Origin: Agrobacterium tumefaciens
GTDB taxonomy: Bacteria; Pseudomonadota; Alphaproteobacteria; Rhizobiales; Rhizobiaceae
Direction: 5' to 3'
Length of the DNA: 64,000 nt
NCBI RefSeq assembly: GCF_009649785.1
Contig: NZ_WJOK01000002.1
Span: 310,001-374,000, forward strand
Both the position numbers and the translations under genes were made by a program. Shown here in pieces: positions 25,783-35,900 of this stretch (positions within the stretch are counted from its first letter, which is position 1; every line of letters starts with the position of its first letter). The notes below the pieces were generated by a model. The model did not search any database, was not told the DNA's origin, and saw only the letters and a program-made list of their open reading frames with translations.

Positions 25783-25808
25783 CGGTCGTCCGGTGCAGGT
25801 AAAGCGGA

Positions 25809-26270
25809 TCAGGCTGCTTTTGCTGCCGTTTCGACCGGGTGCTGCGAACGGAAGCCGACGGCGATGCGGTTCCAGGTGTTGATGGCACCGATGGCAACGG
25901 TGATCTTCACGATGTCCTCATCGGAGAAATGCGCCTTCAGGGCCTCGAAGGCGTCATCCGGAGCGCCGGTTTCGGCAATCTTCGTTACCGCATCCACCCA
26001 GCCGAGCAACGCCCGTTCCTGTTCGGTATATACCGGGGATTCCCGCCAAACGCTCATCAGGTTGATCCACTGTTCGGAAAGACCGTCGTGACGGCTTTCC
26101 TTCACATGCATGTCCACACAGAACGCGCAGCCATTGATGATTGATGCGCGCAGCTTGATGAGATGAACGAAGCGGCGCTCGAGGCCGCTGCTCTGGACGT
26201 AGGTTTCGAGCGCCATCACGGCTTTGAAGGCTTCAGGGGATGCCTTGGCATAGTTCAAACGGGTTTTCAT
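25809..26270 (-). CDS. AhpD-like carboxymuconolactone decarboxylase family protein
   Basis: 153-residue alkylhydroperoxidase-fold protein. The redox motif is NGCAFCVDMHVKES (CxxC with the following His, about residues 51-61), as in AhpD peroxidase-like proteins; LVHLIKLRASIINGC precedes it. Carboxymuconolactone decarboxylase itself lacks this CxxC, so a peroxide or disulfide role is more likely than aromatic catabolism. The gene follows an Rrf2 regulator gene by 100 bases on the same strand; the two probably form an operon, and the regulator probably controls it in response to redox or nitrosative stress (inference). Confidence 0.9.
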   Translation of the reverse strand: MKTRLNYAKASPEAFKAVMALETYVQSSGLERRFVHLIKLRASIINGCAFCVDMHVKESRHDGLSEQWINLMSVWRESPVYTEQERALLGWVDAVTKIAETGAPDDAFEALKAHFSDEDIVKITVAIGAINTWNRIAVGFRSQHPVETAAKAA

Positions 26271-26370
26271 GTGTCTCTCTCCATTCGTGGTTCAGTTTGA
26301 GGGGCATGTGTCATCGTTCCGGGAAGCTGCGAAGCTCTCCGGTATTTCAGATGGTTGGGTCTTTTAGGTT

Positions 26371-26874
26371 CTAGCGCGTCGCCGTCCTGCGCTCGTTCAG
26401 CTCCAGAAAGGCGCAACCGCGTGCCGCAATGCCGCCGTCGTCAGTGGCGGCAAGGTCGCCCAGAATGTCGGCAATGCTGGTTTTAGCGAGTTCCGCCCGA
26501 TAGGCTTTCTCCGCCTTCAGCATCGCGGCGTTGATGCCGCAGGGCTTGGTGAAATAACGTCCCGGCAAGGGGTTCGGCCCGCGCTGGCGAATTTCCGCGC
26601 AGCGAAAGGCAGGCTGTGGTCCCTCCACGGCCAGAACAATATCAAGCAGGGTAATCTTGTCGGTTGTCCGGGCCAGACGATAACCGCCCTTCGGCCCTGG
26701 TACGGTGGAAACTATTCCGGCACCGGAAAGCAATTGCAGGTGCTTCAAGAGATAACTCGTGGAAACGCCATGGAATTCTGCCAGCGCCGCCGCCGAAAGC
26801 ACGCCACCTTCGGAAAGTCCCGCTAACATGCCCACGCTGTGAATGGCCTGTTCAACGCCGTCGCCGAGTTTCAT
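26371..26874 (-). CDS. Rrf2-family transcriptional regulator
   Basis: 167 residues with the Rrf2 winged helix: EQAIHSVGMLAGLSEGGVLSAAALAEFHGVSTSYLLKHLQLLSGAGIV and the wing PGPKGGYRLART. The usual three-cysteine Fe-S cluster site is not intact; only two Cys are seen in the middle (FRC and KPC, ~97 and ~115) and one near the C-terminus (GCAF), so it may sense by thiol chemistry or carry an atypical cluster. A perfect palindrome lies 35-51 bases upstream of its start and is a likely operator. The AhpD-like gene downstream is its probable target. Confidence 0.9.
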   Translation of the reverse strand: MKLGDGVEQAIHSVGMLAGLSEGGVLSAAALAEFHGVSTSYLLKHLQLLSGAGIVSTVPGPKGGYRLARTTDKITLLDIVLAVEGPQPAFRCAEIRQRGPNPLPGRYFTKPCGINAAMLKAEKAYRAELAKTSIADILGDLAATDDGGIAARGCAFLELNERRTATR

Positions 26875-26908
26875 TCGATTTGCTCACGTTTGGTTTGCTT
26901 TAGTAGCG

Positions 26909-26925
26909 TGGATATTATTTATCCA
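26909..26925. promoter_or_regulatory. Candidate Rrf2 operator
   Basis: Perfect inverted repeat TGGATA-TTATT-TATCCA, 17 bp, in the divergent region between the rrf2 gene (starts 26874, minus) and the helicase gene (plus). It is AT-rich against its neighbours and in the position expected for autoregulation. No second copy was seen within the rrf2-ahpD gap. Confidence 0.5.
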
Positions 26926-26996
26926 TGATTATGCATTCCTGTCAAGCAGCTCTGTTCCGCTCTTCTTTTTTCAAGGTTTCTCACTACCTTGAAGGC

Positions 26997-29516
26997 GTGA
27001 AACACGCTGAGCCTCCCATTTCCGGCATGCATGTCGGCACCTTGCCCCTTTCATTCCAGAAATGGTTTGCCGAAAAAGGGTGGTCCCCGCGCGCGCATCA
27101 ATTGGAGCTGATGGCTCGGGCGCGTGGCGGCGAAAACATGCTGCTGATTGCACCGACGGGTGCCGGCAAGACGCTGGGCGGCTTCATGGCGTCGCTCACC
27201 GATCTTGCTGAACGCGGCAAGGTGCCGCCGGGCTCCGCCTTTGTCGGCGTGCACACGCTTTACATCTCGCCGCTCAAGGCACTTGCGGTGGATATCGAAC
27301 GCAATCTCACCAAGCCTGTCACGGAAATGGGCCTGCCGATCTCAATCGAAACCCGCACCGGCGATACGCCGCAGGCAAAACGCCAGCGCCAGAAGGTCAA
27401 ACCGCCCGATATTCTCCTGACGACGCCGGAACAGGTGTCGCTGCTGCTTGCCAACAAGGAAGCCGAGCGCTTTTTCCGCGACCTGAAATATGTGGTGCTG
27501 GATGAGCTGCACTCGCTCGTCACCTCCAAGCGTGGCCATCTGCTGTCGCTCGCGCTCGCGCGGGTGCGCAGGCACGCGCCGCATGTCCGCTTCATTGGCC
27601 TTTCCGCCACGGTGGCGGAGCCGATGGATTTGCGCCGTTACCTGGCACCCCAGGGGCAGGGAGAACCGCCCGCAGGTCTTATAACAGTGGAAGGCGGAGC
27701 CAAGCCAAACATCGCCATTCTGCAGACGGAGGAGCGTATTCCATGGTCCGGCCATTCCGCGCGCTACGCCATGAAGGATTTGTATCCCGCTCTGAAGGCG
27801 CACCAGACGACGCTCATCTTCGTTAACACCCGTTCGCAGGCGGAAAGGATTTTTCAGGAACTCTGGAATGTAAACGACGATAATCTTCCGATCGCCTTGC
27901 ATCACGGTTCGCTGGATGCCGGACAGCGCCGCCGGGTGGAGGCCGCGATGGCTGAAAACAAATTGCGCGCGGTCGTCGCCACCTCCACGCTCGATCTCGG
28001 CATAGACTGGGGCGATGTCGATCTCGTCGTGCATGTCGGCGCGCCAAAGGGGGCGAGCCGCCTTGCCCAGCGCATCGGCCGCGCCAATCACCGCATGGAT
28101 GAGCCGTCAAAGGCAATCCTCGTTCCCGCCAACCGTTTCGAGGTGATGGAGTGCCGGGCCGCACTCGATGCGAACTATATCGGCGCGCAGGATACGCCCC
28201 CCATCGCGCAAGGCGCACTGGATGTTCTTGCCCAGCATGTGCTCGGTATGGCCTGCGCCGAACCTTTCGATGCGGATGATCTCTATCGTGAAGTGACCAG
28301 CGCTTCACCCTATGCCGATCTACCGCGTTCTACCTTCGACCGCGTCGTGGATTTTACCGCTACCGGTGGATACGCACTGCGCACCTATGAACGTTACGCC
28401 CGCATCCGCCAGATGAAGGACGGCCGCTGGCGTGTCTCCAATCCGGCGGTCGCGCAGCAATATCGCCTCAACCTCGGCACCATCGTCGAGGCTGCGGAAC
28501 TTAATGTCCGCATGGTCAAGCGCAATGCCAAGGGCTCGGTCGGACGCGGCGGCATGTCGCTCGGCAAGGTCGAGGAATATTTCCTCGAGCAGCTGGTGCA
28601 GGGCGATACCTTCCTGTTTGCCGGCAAGGTTCTGCGCTTCGAAGGCATCCGGGAGAATGAATGCCTGGTGTCGCAGACCTTTTCGAAGGACCCGAAGATA
28701 CCCTCCTATGCCGGCGGCAAGTTTCCGCTTTCCACCTACCTTGCGGACCAGGTGCGCTCCATGCTGTCAGATCCCGCCCGCTGGCAGTCGCTGCCGGATC
28801 AGGTGCGCGACTGGCTGGCAATCCAGAAGGAAAAATCGATCATTCCCAAGCGCGACGAGCTGCTGGTCGAGACATTTCCCTTCCGCAAACGCTTCTTCAT
28901 GGTCATGTATCCTTTTGAAGGCCGTCTGGCCCACCAGACCCTCGGCATGCTTCTGACACGGCGGCTGGAACGGGCGGGCGCAAAGCCCATGGGCTTCGTT
29001 GCTACCGATTATTCGCTCGCCATCTGGGCCATGGAGGATATTGGCAGGCGGCTCAAATCCCGCCGCCTGTCGTTGGCGGAACTTCTCGACGAGGACATGC
29101 TGGGCGACGACTTGGAGGCGTGGCTGGACGAATCCTTCATGCTGAAGCGCACCTTCCGCAACTGTGCCGTCATTTCCGGCCTCATCGAACGCCGCCATCC
29201 CGGAAAGGAAAAGACGGGCCGTCAGGTCACGGTCTCCGCCGATCTTATTTATGACGTTCTTCGCAGCCATGAGCCGGATCATATTCTGCTGGAGGCAACC
29301 AGACGTGATGCGGCGGCGGGACTTTTGGACATTGGCCGTCTTGGCGATATGCTGAAGCGAATCAAGGGTCACACCACCCATCGTGCACTGGAGCACGTCT
29401 CGCCGCTTGCCGTTCCTGTCATGCTGGAAATAGGCCGCGAGACGGTGGCGGGCGAGGCGATGGATCAGGTGCTGGCAGAGGCCGCAGACGAGCTTATCGC
29501 CGAAGCCATGTCCTGA
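26997..29516 (+). CDS. Ligase-associated DNA-damage-response DEXH-box helicase (Lhr-like)
   Basis: Superfamily 2 helicase, ~839 residues. Motif I is APTGAGKT, II is DELH (YVVLDELHSL), III is GLSATVAEP, then IFVNTRSQAE (IV), STLDLGIDWGDVD (V) and RIGRANHR (VI), followed by the winged-helix and C-terminal Lhr-type domains (SPLAVPVMLEIGRE near the end). The family is the helicase of a bacterial DNA-repair cluster with an ATP-dependent ligase, an exonuclease and the PdeM phosphoesterase; PdeM is the next gene. The start is not certain: GTG 26997 is given; ATG 27027 is an alternative; ATG 26925 lies inside the operator palindrome and would add non-conserved residues. Confidence 0.88.
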   Translation: MKHAEPPISGMHVGTLPLSFQKWFAEKGWSPRAHQLELMARARGGENMLLIAPTGAGKTLGGFMASLTDLAERGKVPPGSAFVGVHTLYISPLKALAVDIERNLTKPVTEMGLPISIETRTGDTPQAKRQRQKVKPPDILLTTPEQVSLLLANKEAERFFRDLKYVVLDELHSLVTSKRGHLLSLALARVRRHAPHVRFIGLSATVAEPMDLRRYLAPQGQGEPPAGLITVEGGAKPNIAILQTEERIPWSGHSARYAMKDLYPALKAHQTTLIFVNTRSQAERIFQELWNVNDDNLPIALHHGSLDAGQRRRVEAAMAENKLRAVVATSTLDLGIDWGDVDLVVHVGAPKGASRLAQRIGRANHRMDEPSKAILVPANRFEVMECRAALDANYIGAQDTPPIAQGALDVLAQHVLGMACAEPFDADDLYREVTSASPYADLPRSTFDRVVDFTATGGYALRTYERYARIRQMKDGRWRVSNPAVAQQYRLNLGTIVEAAELNVRMVKRNAKGSVGRGGMSLGKVEEYFLEQLVQGDTFLFAGKVLRFEGIRENECLVSQTFSKDPKIPSYAGGKFPLSTYLADQVRSMLSDPARWQSLPDQVRDWLAIQKEKSIIPKRDELLVETFPFRKRFFMVMYPFEGRLAHQTLGMLLTRRLERAGAKPMGFVATDYSLAIWAMEDIGRRLKSRRLSLAELLDEDMLGDDLEAWLDESFMLKRTFRNCAVISGLIERRHPGKEKTGRQVTVSADLIYDVLRSHEPDHILLEATRRDAAAGLLDIGRLGDMLKRIKGHTTHRALEHVSPLAVPVMLEIGRETVAGEAMDQVLAEAADELIAEAMS

Positions 29517-29550
29517 AGCATCAAACTGGAATGAAGGAACGACCACAAAA

Positions 29551-30279
29551 GTGCTGAGCCGACTGACATTGAGCGACAGGTTTTCCAATGGCTTCGAATG
29601 CCTTGGCAGCGAAACTGCCATCAACGGCGTCGCCGCCTGGTGTGACCCGTTGGGTGGGCTTTACCTGCCCGATCTGTCGCTGCTGGTTGTCTCGGACCTG
29701 CATCTGGAAAAAGGTGCGGCCTTTGCCCGGCGCGGGCGCATGCTGCCGCCTTACGACACGATCGCTACCCTCAAAATCCTGTCTTCCCTTGTCAGCCGTT
29801 ACGATCCGAAGATCGTCGTCAGCCTGGGCGACAATTTCCACGATCGGGTCGGGTCCGAGCATCTGCCGCTTATGCTGCGCGAACTGATCCGCGAGATGGC
29901 CCGTGGCCGTGACTGGATATGGATCAACGGCAATCACGATCCGGATGGTACGGTCGATCTGCCGGGGTCTTCGGTAGATGAGATGTTTTATGGCAATCTC
30001 GTTTTCCGCCACGAGCCTAAGGTAGGAGATGCCGCGGGTGAAATCGCAGGCCATCTGCATCCCTCCGCCACTGTTCGCCGTCGCGAAAAAACGGTGCGGC
30101 GCCCCTGTTTCGCCACCGATGGTTCCCGCCTGTTGATGCCGGCCTTCGGGGTGATGAGCGGCGGACTGGATTTGCGGCACAAGGCCATGCGCGGTCTCTT
30201 TGACCACGCTGCACTCGTCGCGCATCTGATGGGGCGGGACCGCATCTATTCGGTACGGTTTTCAAATCTGCTCGGCTGA
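29551..30279 (+). CDS. pdeM: Ligase-associated DNA-damage-response endonuclease PdeM
   Basis: Calcineurin-like metallophosphoesterase, 242 residues, starting with GTG. Metal-binding motifs in order: LVVSDLHLEKG (DxH), VSLGDNFHD (GDxxHD), INGNHDPD (GNHD), and AGHLHPSA (GHxH). The N-terminal INGVAAWCDPLGGLYLPDL and the DLHLEKGAAFARRG continuation match the PdeM family. It lies 34 bases after the helicase gene and is cotranscribed with it. The ligase and exonuclease of the same system are not in the window. It is convergent with the universal-stress gene (18-base gap). Confidence 0.9.
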   Translation: MLSRLTLSDRFSNGFECLGSETAINGVAAWCDPLGGLYLPDLSLLVVSDLHLEKGAAFARRGRMLPPYDTIATLKILSSLVSRYDPKIVVSLGDNFHDRVGSEHLPLMLRELIREMARGRDWIWINGNHDPDGTVDLPGSSVDEMFYGNLVFRHEPKVGDAAGEIAGHLHPSATVRRREKTVRRPCFATDGSRLLMPAFGVMSGGLDLRHKAMRGLFDHAALVAHLMGRDRIYSVRFSNLLG

Positions 30280-30297
30280 GCGCATCGCTCCGCCCGT

Positions 30298-30735
30298 CTA
30301 TTGGCGATATACCAGCACCGGTATCTTCGAGTTTTTCAGCACCTTGGCCGTAACGCTGCCGACAAGCATCTCGACGAAGCTTCTGCGCCGGTGCGAAGCC
30401 ATGGCGATGAGGTCGCAGCCGGTCCTGTTGGCGATTTCGACAATCGCCTCATCCGGCCGTCCCGCCCGCGCCAGCAGGGCTTCGCAATCCAGCCCCATCG
30501 ATGCGGCGTGCGCCTGCGTATCTCTCAGAAAATGCTCCGCCTCCTCGCAACGGTGGAATTCCTCTTCGGCAATGGCGGCAATGTCCTCGACATCGCTGGC
30601 AATCACGTGAAAGGGTTCGGACACCGTCACGACGGTCACCTTTGCGCCTGCCTCTCTGGCGAGAGCGAACCCTTGGTCGATTGCGATCTGCGCCAGCGGC
30701 GAGCCATCGGTGGGAATGAGAATGTGCTTGAACAT
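30298..30735 (-). CDS. Universal stress protein, UspA family
   Basis: 145-residue single Usp domain. The start at 30735 (MFKHILIPTDGSPLAQIAID) has AGGAGA 6 bases upstream; the frame is open for 18 more codons but without homology. The ATP-binding type motif is visible at the C-terminal half: GCDLIAMASHRRRSFVEMLVGSVTAKVLKNSKIPVLVYR, with G-x2-G-x9-G(S/T) replaced by SHRRRSFVEMLVGSVT, so it lacks the glycine-loop of true ATP-binding Usps or has a variant. A cytoplasmic stress role is family knowledge; the exact trigger is unknown. Confidence 0.9.
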   Translation of the reverse strand: MFKHILIPTDGSPLAQIAIDQGFALAREAGAKVTVVTVSEPFHVIASDVEDIAAIAEEEFHRCEEAEHFLRDTQAHAASMGLDCEALLARAGRPDEAIVEIANRTGCDLIAMASHRRRSFVEMLVGSVTAKVLKNSKIPVLVYRQ

Positions 30736-30895
30736 GACATTTCTCCTTTTCATCCCGGTCACAACCGCACTTGCCGCCATAAGCTGCATACGTGGTTGTA
30801 ACGTCTTGAATTTTACCGCAAACCATTGAAGGAAGCGAACGCTATCTTTTACGCCGAAGGCGAAAGACGCGCTCTTTTACGGGAATGAAAAACAC

Positions 30896-31720
30896 TCAGT
30901 CCTTGCGGAAAATAATACTGGCACTCCAGCCCGTGACGACGGCGAGGAGAACGCACAGCGCGCCATAGGCAAGCGGTGTCTGATGCGCGGCATCGGTGAT
31001 TGCCTGTTCCATGCCGGTCTTGACGACGCGCAGTTTCAGCTCGCGCTGGGCGATGAAATTGCCGCTCTTGAAGAGATAGGCACGGGCCGTATGCACGCCG
31101 TTCGGGACGTTGGCGGGCAGGCGCAGGGTTGCCCAGAACAGGCCGGTGCGTTCAAGCCGCACGCCGGTCGTGTCGTTGCGATAGATGCCGCTTGAAAGCC
31201 GCAGGCGCCGATAGGCCTCCTGAAAATCGAAGACATTGTCGGGCACGCCGGAAAACACCGCACTTTTGAGCGACAGATGTTCGACACCCAGCCCCATTGC
31301 CCGCAAGGTGCCAGGCGAAGCGACGGCGCTGATATCGCGCGTGCTGGCCATGGAATAGGATTCCGGCAGCGGCGTGAAGGTGATGGCGCTGGTATTGATC
31401 CAGATACCGGCCACGCGCTCCTTCTTGCGCACGGTCATGTAGTCGCTGGGGCCTTCGAGGGTAACAACGATATCATATTGGCCGATAGCGAGCAGCAACT
31501 GGTCGGTGTTGTTAAGGGCGCCGAAAAGCGTGAAATCCGCCCCGCGAAAATCGGAGGTGATCGGAATCTCCGTCGTCGATGCGCCGATTTCGATATTTTC
31601 CTGCAAGGACCGCTGCTGTGTGCCGGGAGGCAGGGCAAGCGGCGGTGTCTGCGCCGAAGCGGTAAAGGCAAGGCAGGAACCGATAAGCAGAAAGGCGCAA
31701 AGCAGCAGGCGGTGGGTCAA
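30896..31720 (-). CDS. TIGR02186-family exported/membrane protein
   Basis: 274 residues: signal peptide (LLLCAFLLIGSCLAFTASA), a beta-rich periplasmic domain (IEIGASTTEIPITSDFRGADFTLFG, IVVTLEGP, RVAGIWIN, FWATLRLPANVPNGVHTARAYLF), and a C-terminal membrane helix (LAYGALCVLLAVVTGWSASIIF). The family is defined in alphaproteobacteria and regularly sits beside TauE/SafE permeases, as here. The start codon overlaps the end of the permease gene by 4 bases, so they are translationally coupled. A partner or accessory role in anion export is inferred from this linkage only. Confidence 0.83.
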   Translation of the reverse strand: MTHRLLLCAFLLIGSCLAFTASAQTPPLALPPGTQQRSLQENIEIGASTTEIPITSDFRGADFTLFGALNNTDQLLLAIGQYDIVVTLEGPSDYMTVRKKERVAGIWINTSAITFTPLPESYSMASTRDISAVASPGTLRAMGLGVEHLSLKSAVFSGVPDNVFDFQEAYRRLRLSSGIYRNDTTGVRLERTGLFWATLRLPANVPNGVHTARAYLFKSGNFIAQRELKLRVVKTGMEQAITDAAHQTPLAYGALCVLLAVVTGWSASIIFRKD

Positions 31721-32643
31721 TAACCTAACCCTCCGACGGCGACCGAGAACAGGTCTTCGGGGCGAACAACCAGTGCCACGGCAAGGCGAAGGGCGACTGC
31801 AAGCACCAGAAGCGCCAAAAGCGCGCGCAGTTGTTCGCCGCGCAGTTTCTGCCCGACGCGCACGCCATATTGCGCGCCGATGACGCCCGCGACCATCAGG
31901 ATGAAGGCCAGCACCACATCGACGGAATAGTTCGTCGCGGCCTGAACGATGGTCGTATAGGCGGTAACGAAAATGATCTGGAACAGCGAGGTCCCGACAA
32001 CGACGTTGGTCGGAATACGCAGAAGATAAATCATGGCCGGCACCATGATGAAGCCGCCGCCGACACCCATGATCGAGGTCAGGATGCCGATACCGAAACC
32101 CAGCGTGACGACGGGAATGATGCTGAGATAGATCTTCGACTTCTTGAACCGCATTTTCAGCGGCAGGCGGTGAACCCAGTTGTGATGGCCGGGGCGGCGC
32201 AGCGTCACCGTCTCATTACGGGCAGCACGGCGCAGGGCGGAAATGCTCTCCTTCAGCATCAAGGTGCCGACAGTGCCAAGCAGGATGACATAAAGCAGCG
32301 AAACGATGAGATCGAGCTGGCCGATGCTGCGCAGGAAGGAGAATATCCACACGCCCACCGTAGCGCCCACAAGACCGCCGACCAGCAGGACGCTCCCAAG
32401 CTTCACATCCAGCGTTCCGCGCCGGAAGTGCGTGATCGAGCCGGAGACGGAAGAGGCCACCACCTGGTTTGCGCCCGTCGCCACAGCCACTACGGGCGGA
32501 ATATTGTAAAAAATCAACAAGGGGGTGATGAGAAAACCGCCCCCCACGCCGAACATGCCGGAAAGAAAACCGACGGCCGCGCCCATGCCGAGAATGATGA
32601 AAATGTTCACCGACAGTTCTGCAATCGGCAGATAGACAGTCAC
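31717..32643 (-). CDS. Sulfite exporter TauE/SafE family permease
   Basis: 308 residues from a GTG at 32643 (GAGG ribosome site 8 bases upstream); a TTG 18 bases earlier is possible. Two repeats of the TauE fold are visible, each opening with a glycine-rich helix: GAAVGFLSGMFGVGGGFLITP and IGILTSIMGVGGGFIMVPAM. About eight membrane spans; a positively charged cytoplasmic loop (RRPGHHNWVHRLPLKMRFKKSK) separates the halves. The family moves sulfite, sulfonates or related anions. It leads the pair with the TIGR02186 protein, which overlaps it by 4 bases. Substrate cannot be told. Confidence 0.88.
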   Translation of the reverse strand: MTVYLPIAELSVNIFIILGMGAAVGFLSGMFGVGGGFLITPLLIFYNIPPVVAVATGANQVVASSVSGSITHFRRGTLDVKLGSVLLVGGLVGATVGVWIFSFLRSIGQLDLIVSLLYVILLGTVGTLMLKESISALRRAARNETVTLRRPGHHNWVHRLPLKMRFKKSKIYLSIIPVVTLGFGIGILTSIMGVGGGFIMVPAMIYLLRIPTNVVVGTSLFQIIFVTAYTTIVQAATNYSVDVVLAFILMVAGVIGAQYGVRVGQKLRGEQLRALLALLVLAVALRLAVALVVRPEDLFSVAVGGLGY

Positions 32644-32906
32644 GGCTCGGACCTCGGGCAAATGGTTCCGGGCGGCAGGGCTTGTCCGGGTGTGGGGCCG
32701 CGCCGCGATTTACATTTTCTGTCTGAAAAGACCGGGCATGCCCAGCCTTCATCCGTCATGCCCGCGAGGGTCCGACGTGTCAACATTCAACGGTAAATAC
32801 GTTGATAATTTGGAAAGATAGCGATCAGGCGTGGGAGCAGCGCCACATTCCGGCGCCAAACTGTAGGGAAGCGGCCGGGAAGGCCGCCTCATCCGTTGCG
32901 AAACGG

Positions 32907-35900
32907 TTATTTGTTGCGGGCGAGCAGCGCTGTGACCAGCTCGTTGGTGATGCGCCCGTCGGGTGTCTGGCCAACGGATTTCTGGAAATCCTTGATGGCG
33001 GTAACCGTGTTCTTGCCAAGCTTGCCGTCGGGCTGGCCGGCATCGAAACCGTTCTTGTTCAGGATTGCCTGAATGTTGCGGATAGCCTTTTCCATGTCCA
33101 CGGAGGCAGTCTTCACGCCGTCCTTGCCAGCCCATTCCTCGGGCGGGTTGACACTGTTGGCGTCTTCCGAAAGCGGCTTGACCTTCCACGCGTCGGCTTT
33201 CGCACGTGCGCTCTGAAGCTGCTGCGGGTTCATCGCTCCCGCAACCTCGTCACGCTTCTGGGCAGCGTCCGTGTCGCCATCCTTGGCTGCAATGGAGAAC
33301 CACTTGTAGGATTCCTCGATATCCTGCTTCACGCCGCTTCCGCGCGCGTAGAGAATGGCAAGGTTGAACTGGCTGTCGCGGACGCCGAGTTCGGAAGCCT
33401 TGATGAACCATTGCGCGGCGGTGGTGAAATCCGGCTGGCCGGCCGCATCGGAGGCGAGCAGGACGGCGAGATTGTGCATGGCGCCTGCATTGCCCTGTTC
33501 GGCTGCCAGCGTGTAATAGCGCTTCGCTTCGGAAAGGTTGCGCTCGACGCCATTCGCCTTCTCGTAAAGGTTGGCGAGACGATATTGTGCGGGAGCAAGG
33601 CCGCGATCCGCAGCCAGCTTGTACCATTTGGCGGCTTCCGCGCGATCGGCGGCAAGGCCGCGACCTTCGGTGTAGCGTGCTGCGATCTCGTAAAGCGCCT
33701 GCGTGTCCCCTTTCGCTGCGGCTTCCGCCAGCGATGCTGGCTCGATACCGGCGGGAACCGCAATCGCGCCCTGGGCGGCAGCAGCCGTGGTAGCGGCCTG
33801 CACCGGTGCCTGCGGCTCACTCTGTGCGACAGTGCCTGACGTCGCCGCATCCACAGCGGGCGCATCGGCAACAGGCGGTTCGTTGGCAAGCGGCGCGCCG
33901 CCAATGGTACGCGGATCGATGGTGTTTTCCGACGGTGCTGCGTTTTCGATGCTGTCGGCGGATGCCGCCTCCTGCGGATCGATAGCCAGTTCGGACGGAA
34001 TGGTCACGGCCTTGTCGCCGGTCTCGGGAAGTGCGGAGACCGGGGCATCGCCCATCTTCTCTTCGATGACCGGTGCCGGGGCTTCCGCGCCGCCCATCAT
34101 CGTCTTGACGAGCGGCATGGCCATCATCGCAAGAAGAATGGCGCCGATGCCGAGCAGCAGCGGGCGACGATAACGTGAAAGCGCCGAAGCGTCGGGCTTG
34201 CGATTTTTCTTGCCGGTTTCAAGCTTCTCCGGGGAGGTTTCCATGGCGGCAGCCTGCGCTGCGCGACGGGCGGCGGCGATGAAATCCGTGCGGCCTTCTG
34301 CGTCCGCCGCCTTGCCGGCGGAAGCGACCTGGCTGGCGCGCACCCGTTCCAGTATTTTCTTGATATCAGGCGCGCCCGAGCCGGGCTCCAGAAGTTCGTT
34401 CTCCTGGCCCGCGGGCAGCACGTCGATTGGATCGAGCGAGGGGGCGGGTTCCACCTGCGTGCGGGTGGTGGTTGCCGATACGGGTTCTTCTGCCGATTTG
34501 GCGGTCTTCGCCGTGCCGGTTTTGAAACGCTTGGTCAGGCCGGCAAGCAGGCTCTTTTTCTCTGCTTTTGCGGGTTTTGCAGCGGCGGGCGGCACGATTG
34601 CCATCGCATCCGCGCCGTTTTCGCCGGCATCGCGCGTGTCTTCGAGAATAAGCTGTTCTTCGGTGATGTAGCCCTCTTGCGGGAAGATGGCGGCCGGCAT
34701 GGCCACGTCTTCGCGGGCGGGCGTAATCATATGCTGCGCGACGTTGCGTGGCGCTGCCTCTTCGCGATAGGCGGGAGCGGGAGCGCGATTATCAAGGCTG
34801 TCCAGTCGACCGGCAATCTGCACCAGCGTTTCGTGCAGCGCCTCGAAGGTGCGGTGCGTGCGTTCTTCCGTGTTGCGGCTCAGCGCCTCGAGGCTGCGAA
34901 GATCGGTGGCAAGATCGGTCAGCATCGTCATATCGGCGAGGTTTGCGCCGGAGGAGACATTGTTGCGCGTAAAGGCGTCCAGAACGGCCTCGGCCGCCTG
35001 TCGAGCCGCTTCGATGATATATTCATCGTTGGACGCCATGTAGTCCTCGATCGCCGACATGCGGGCATCGAGTTCCGGCGACATGCCCGCCGGCTGGTGA
35101 TGACCCGGCTGGCTTATTAACGAGGAGAGATGGGCGATCTGATTTTCGAGGCTGAGCAAAGCGCCGCTGTCGGCGGGTGCGGCATGGGCGGTCTCGTCCA
35201 GACGGGCCGCGATATCGCCAAGCCGTTCTTCCAGGCGCGAAAAAGTGCCTTCGTTGAAACCAGCAACGGGCTGCGGCTGGCTGTAGCGATAGTCAAGGTC
35301 TTCGATGCGCCGAGAAAGCGTGTCGAGCCGTTCCGCCAGGCCGTCATTGACGGTGCCGTGATCCAGCGCGTCGATCTTGCGGGAAATGTCGCTGAGGAAC
35401 GATGTCAGTTCCGCCTGCTGTGAGGGGCGCTGCGAACGCTCCAGAAGCAGGGAAAGCTGGTCCAGCCGCTCGTGCAGCTGTGCCGCGTCGCGCGCCGTGC
35501 TCAATTCGTCGATCTTGGCGGCCAGCGTTTCAAGACGGGCGGTGAGATCCACAGCAGGATCGGGCTTTGCGGCGGCAATACGATTGATATCACCGAGCTG
35601 TTCGGCAAGGCCGTTCAGGCGGGTTTCCAGCCGCTGTGCCAGTGCGTTGTCGGTGGCCTGTGCATTGTTGGAGCGGGCGCCAGTAGCGGCAATGGCGCGG
35701 CTGATTTCATCCAGTCGCTGGTCCAGACCGGAAAACTGTTCGGTAAAGGCAGCCTCGTTCGGCTGCATATGCTTGCCGAGCTGCTCCACCGCGCTTGCGA
35801 TGGTGATCAGCTTTTCCTCAAGCACGCGCACGGCGGGATTGTTGCTCATGCCGCCGAGCTGGGTCTTGATGTCGTCGAGACGATAGGCGAGCGAGACGAT

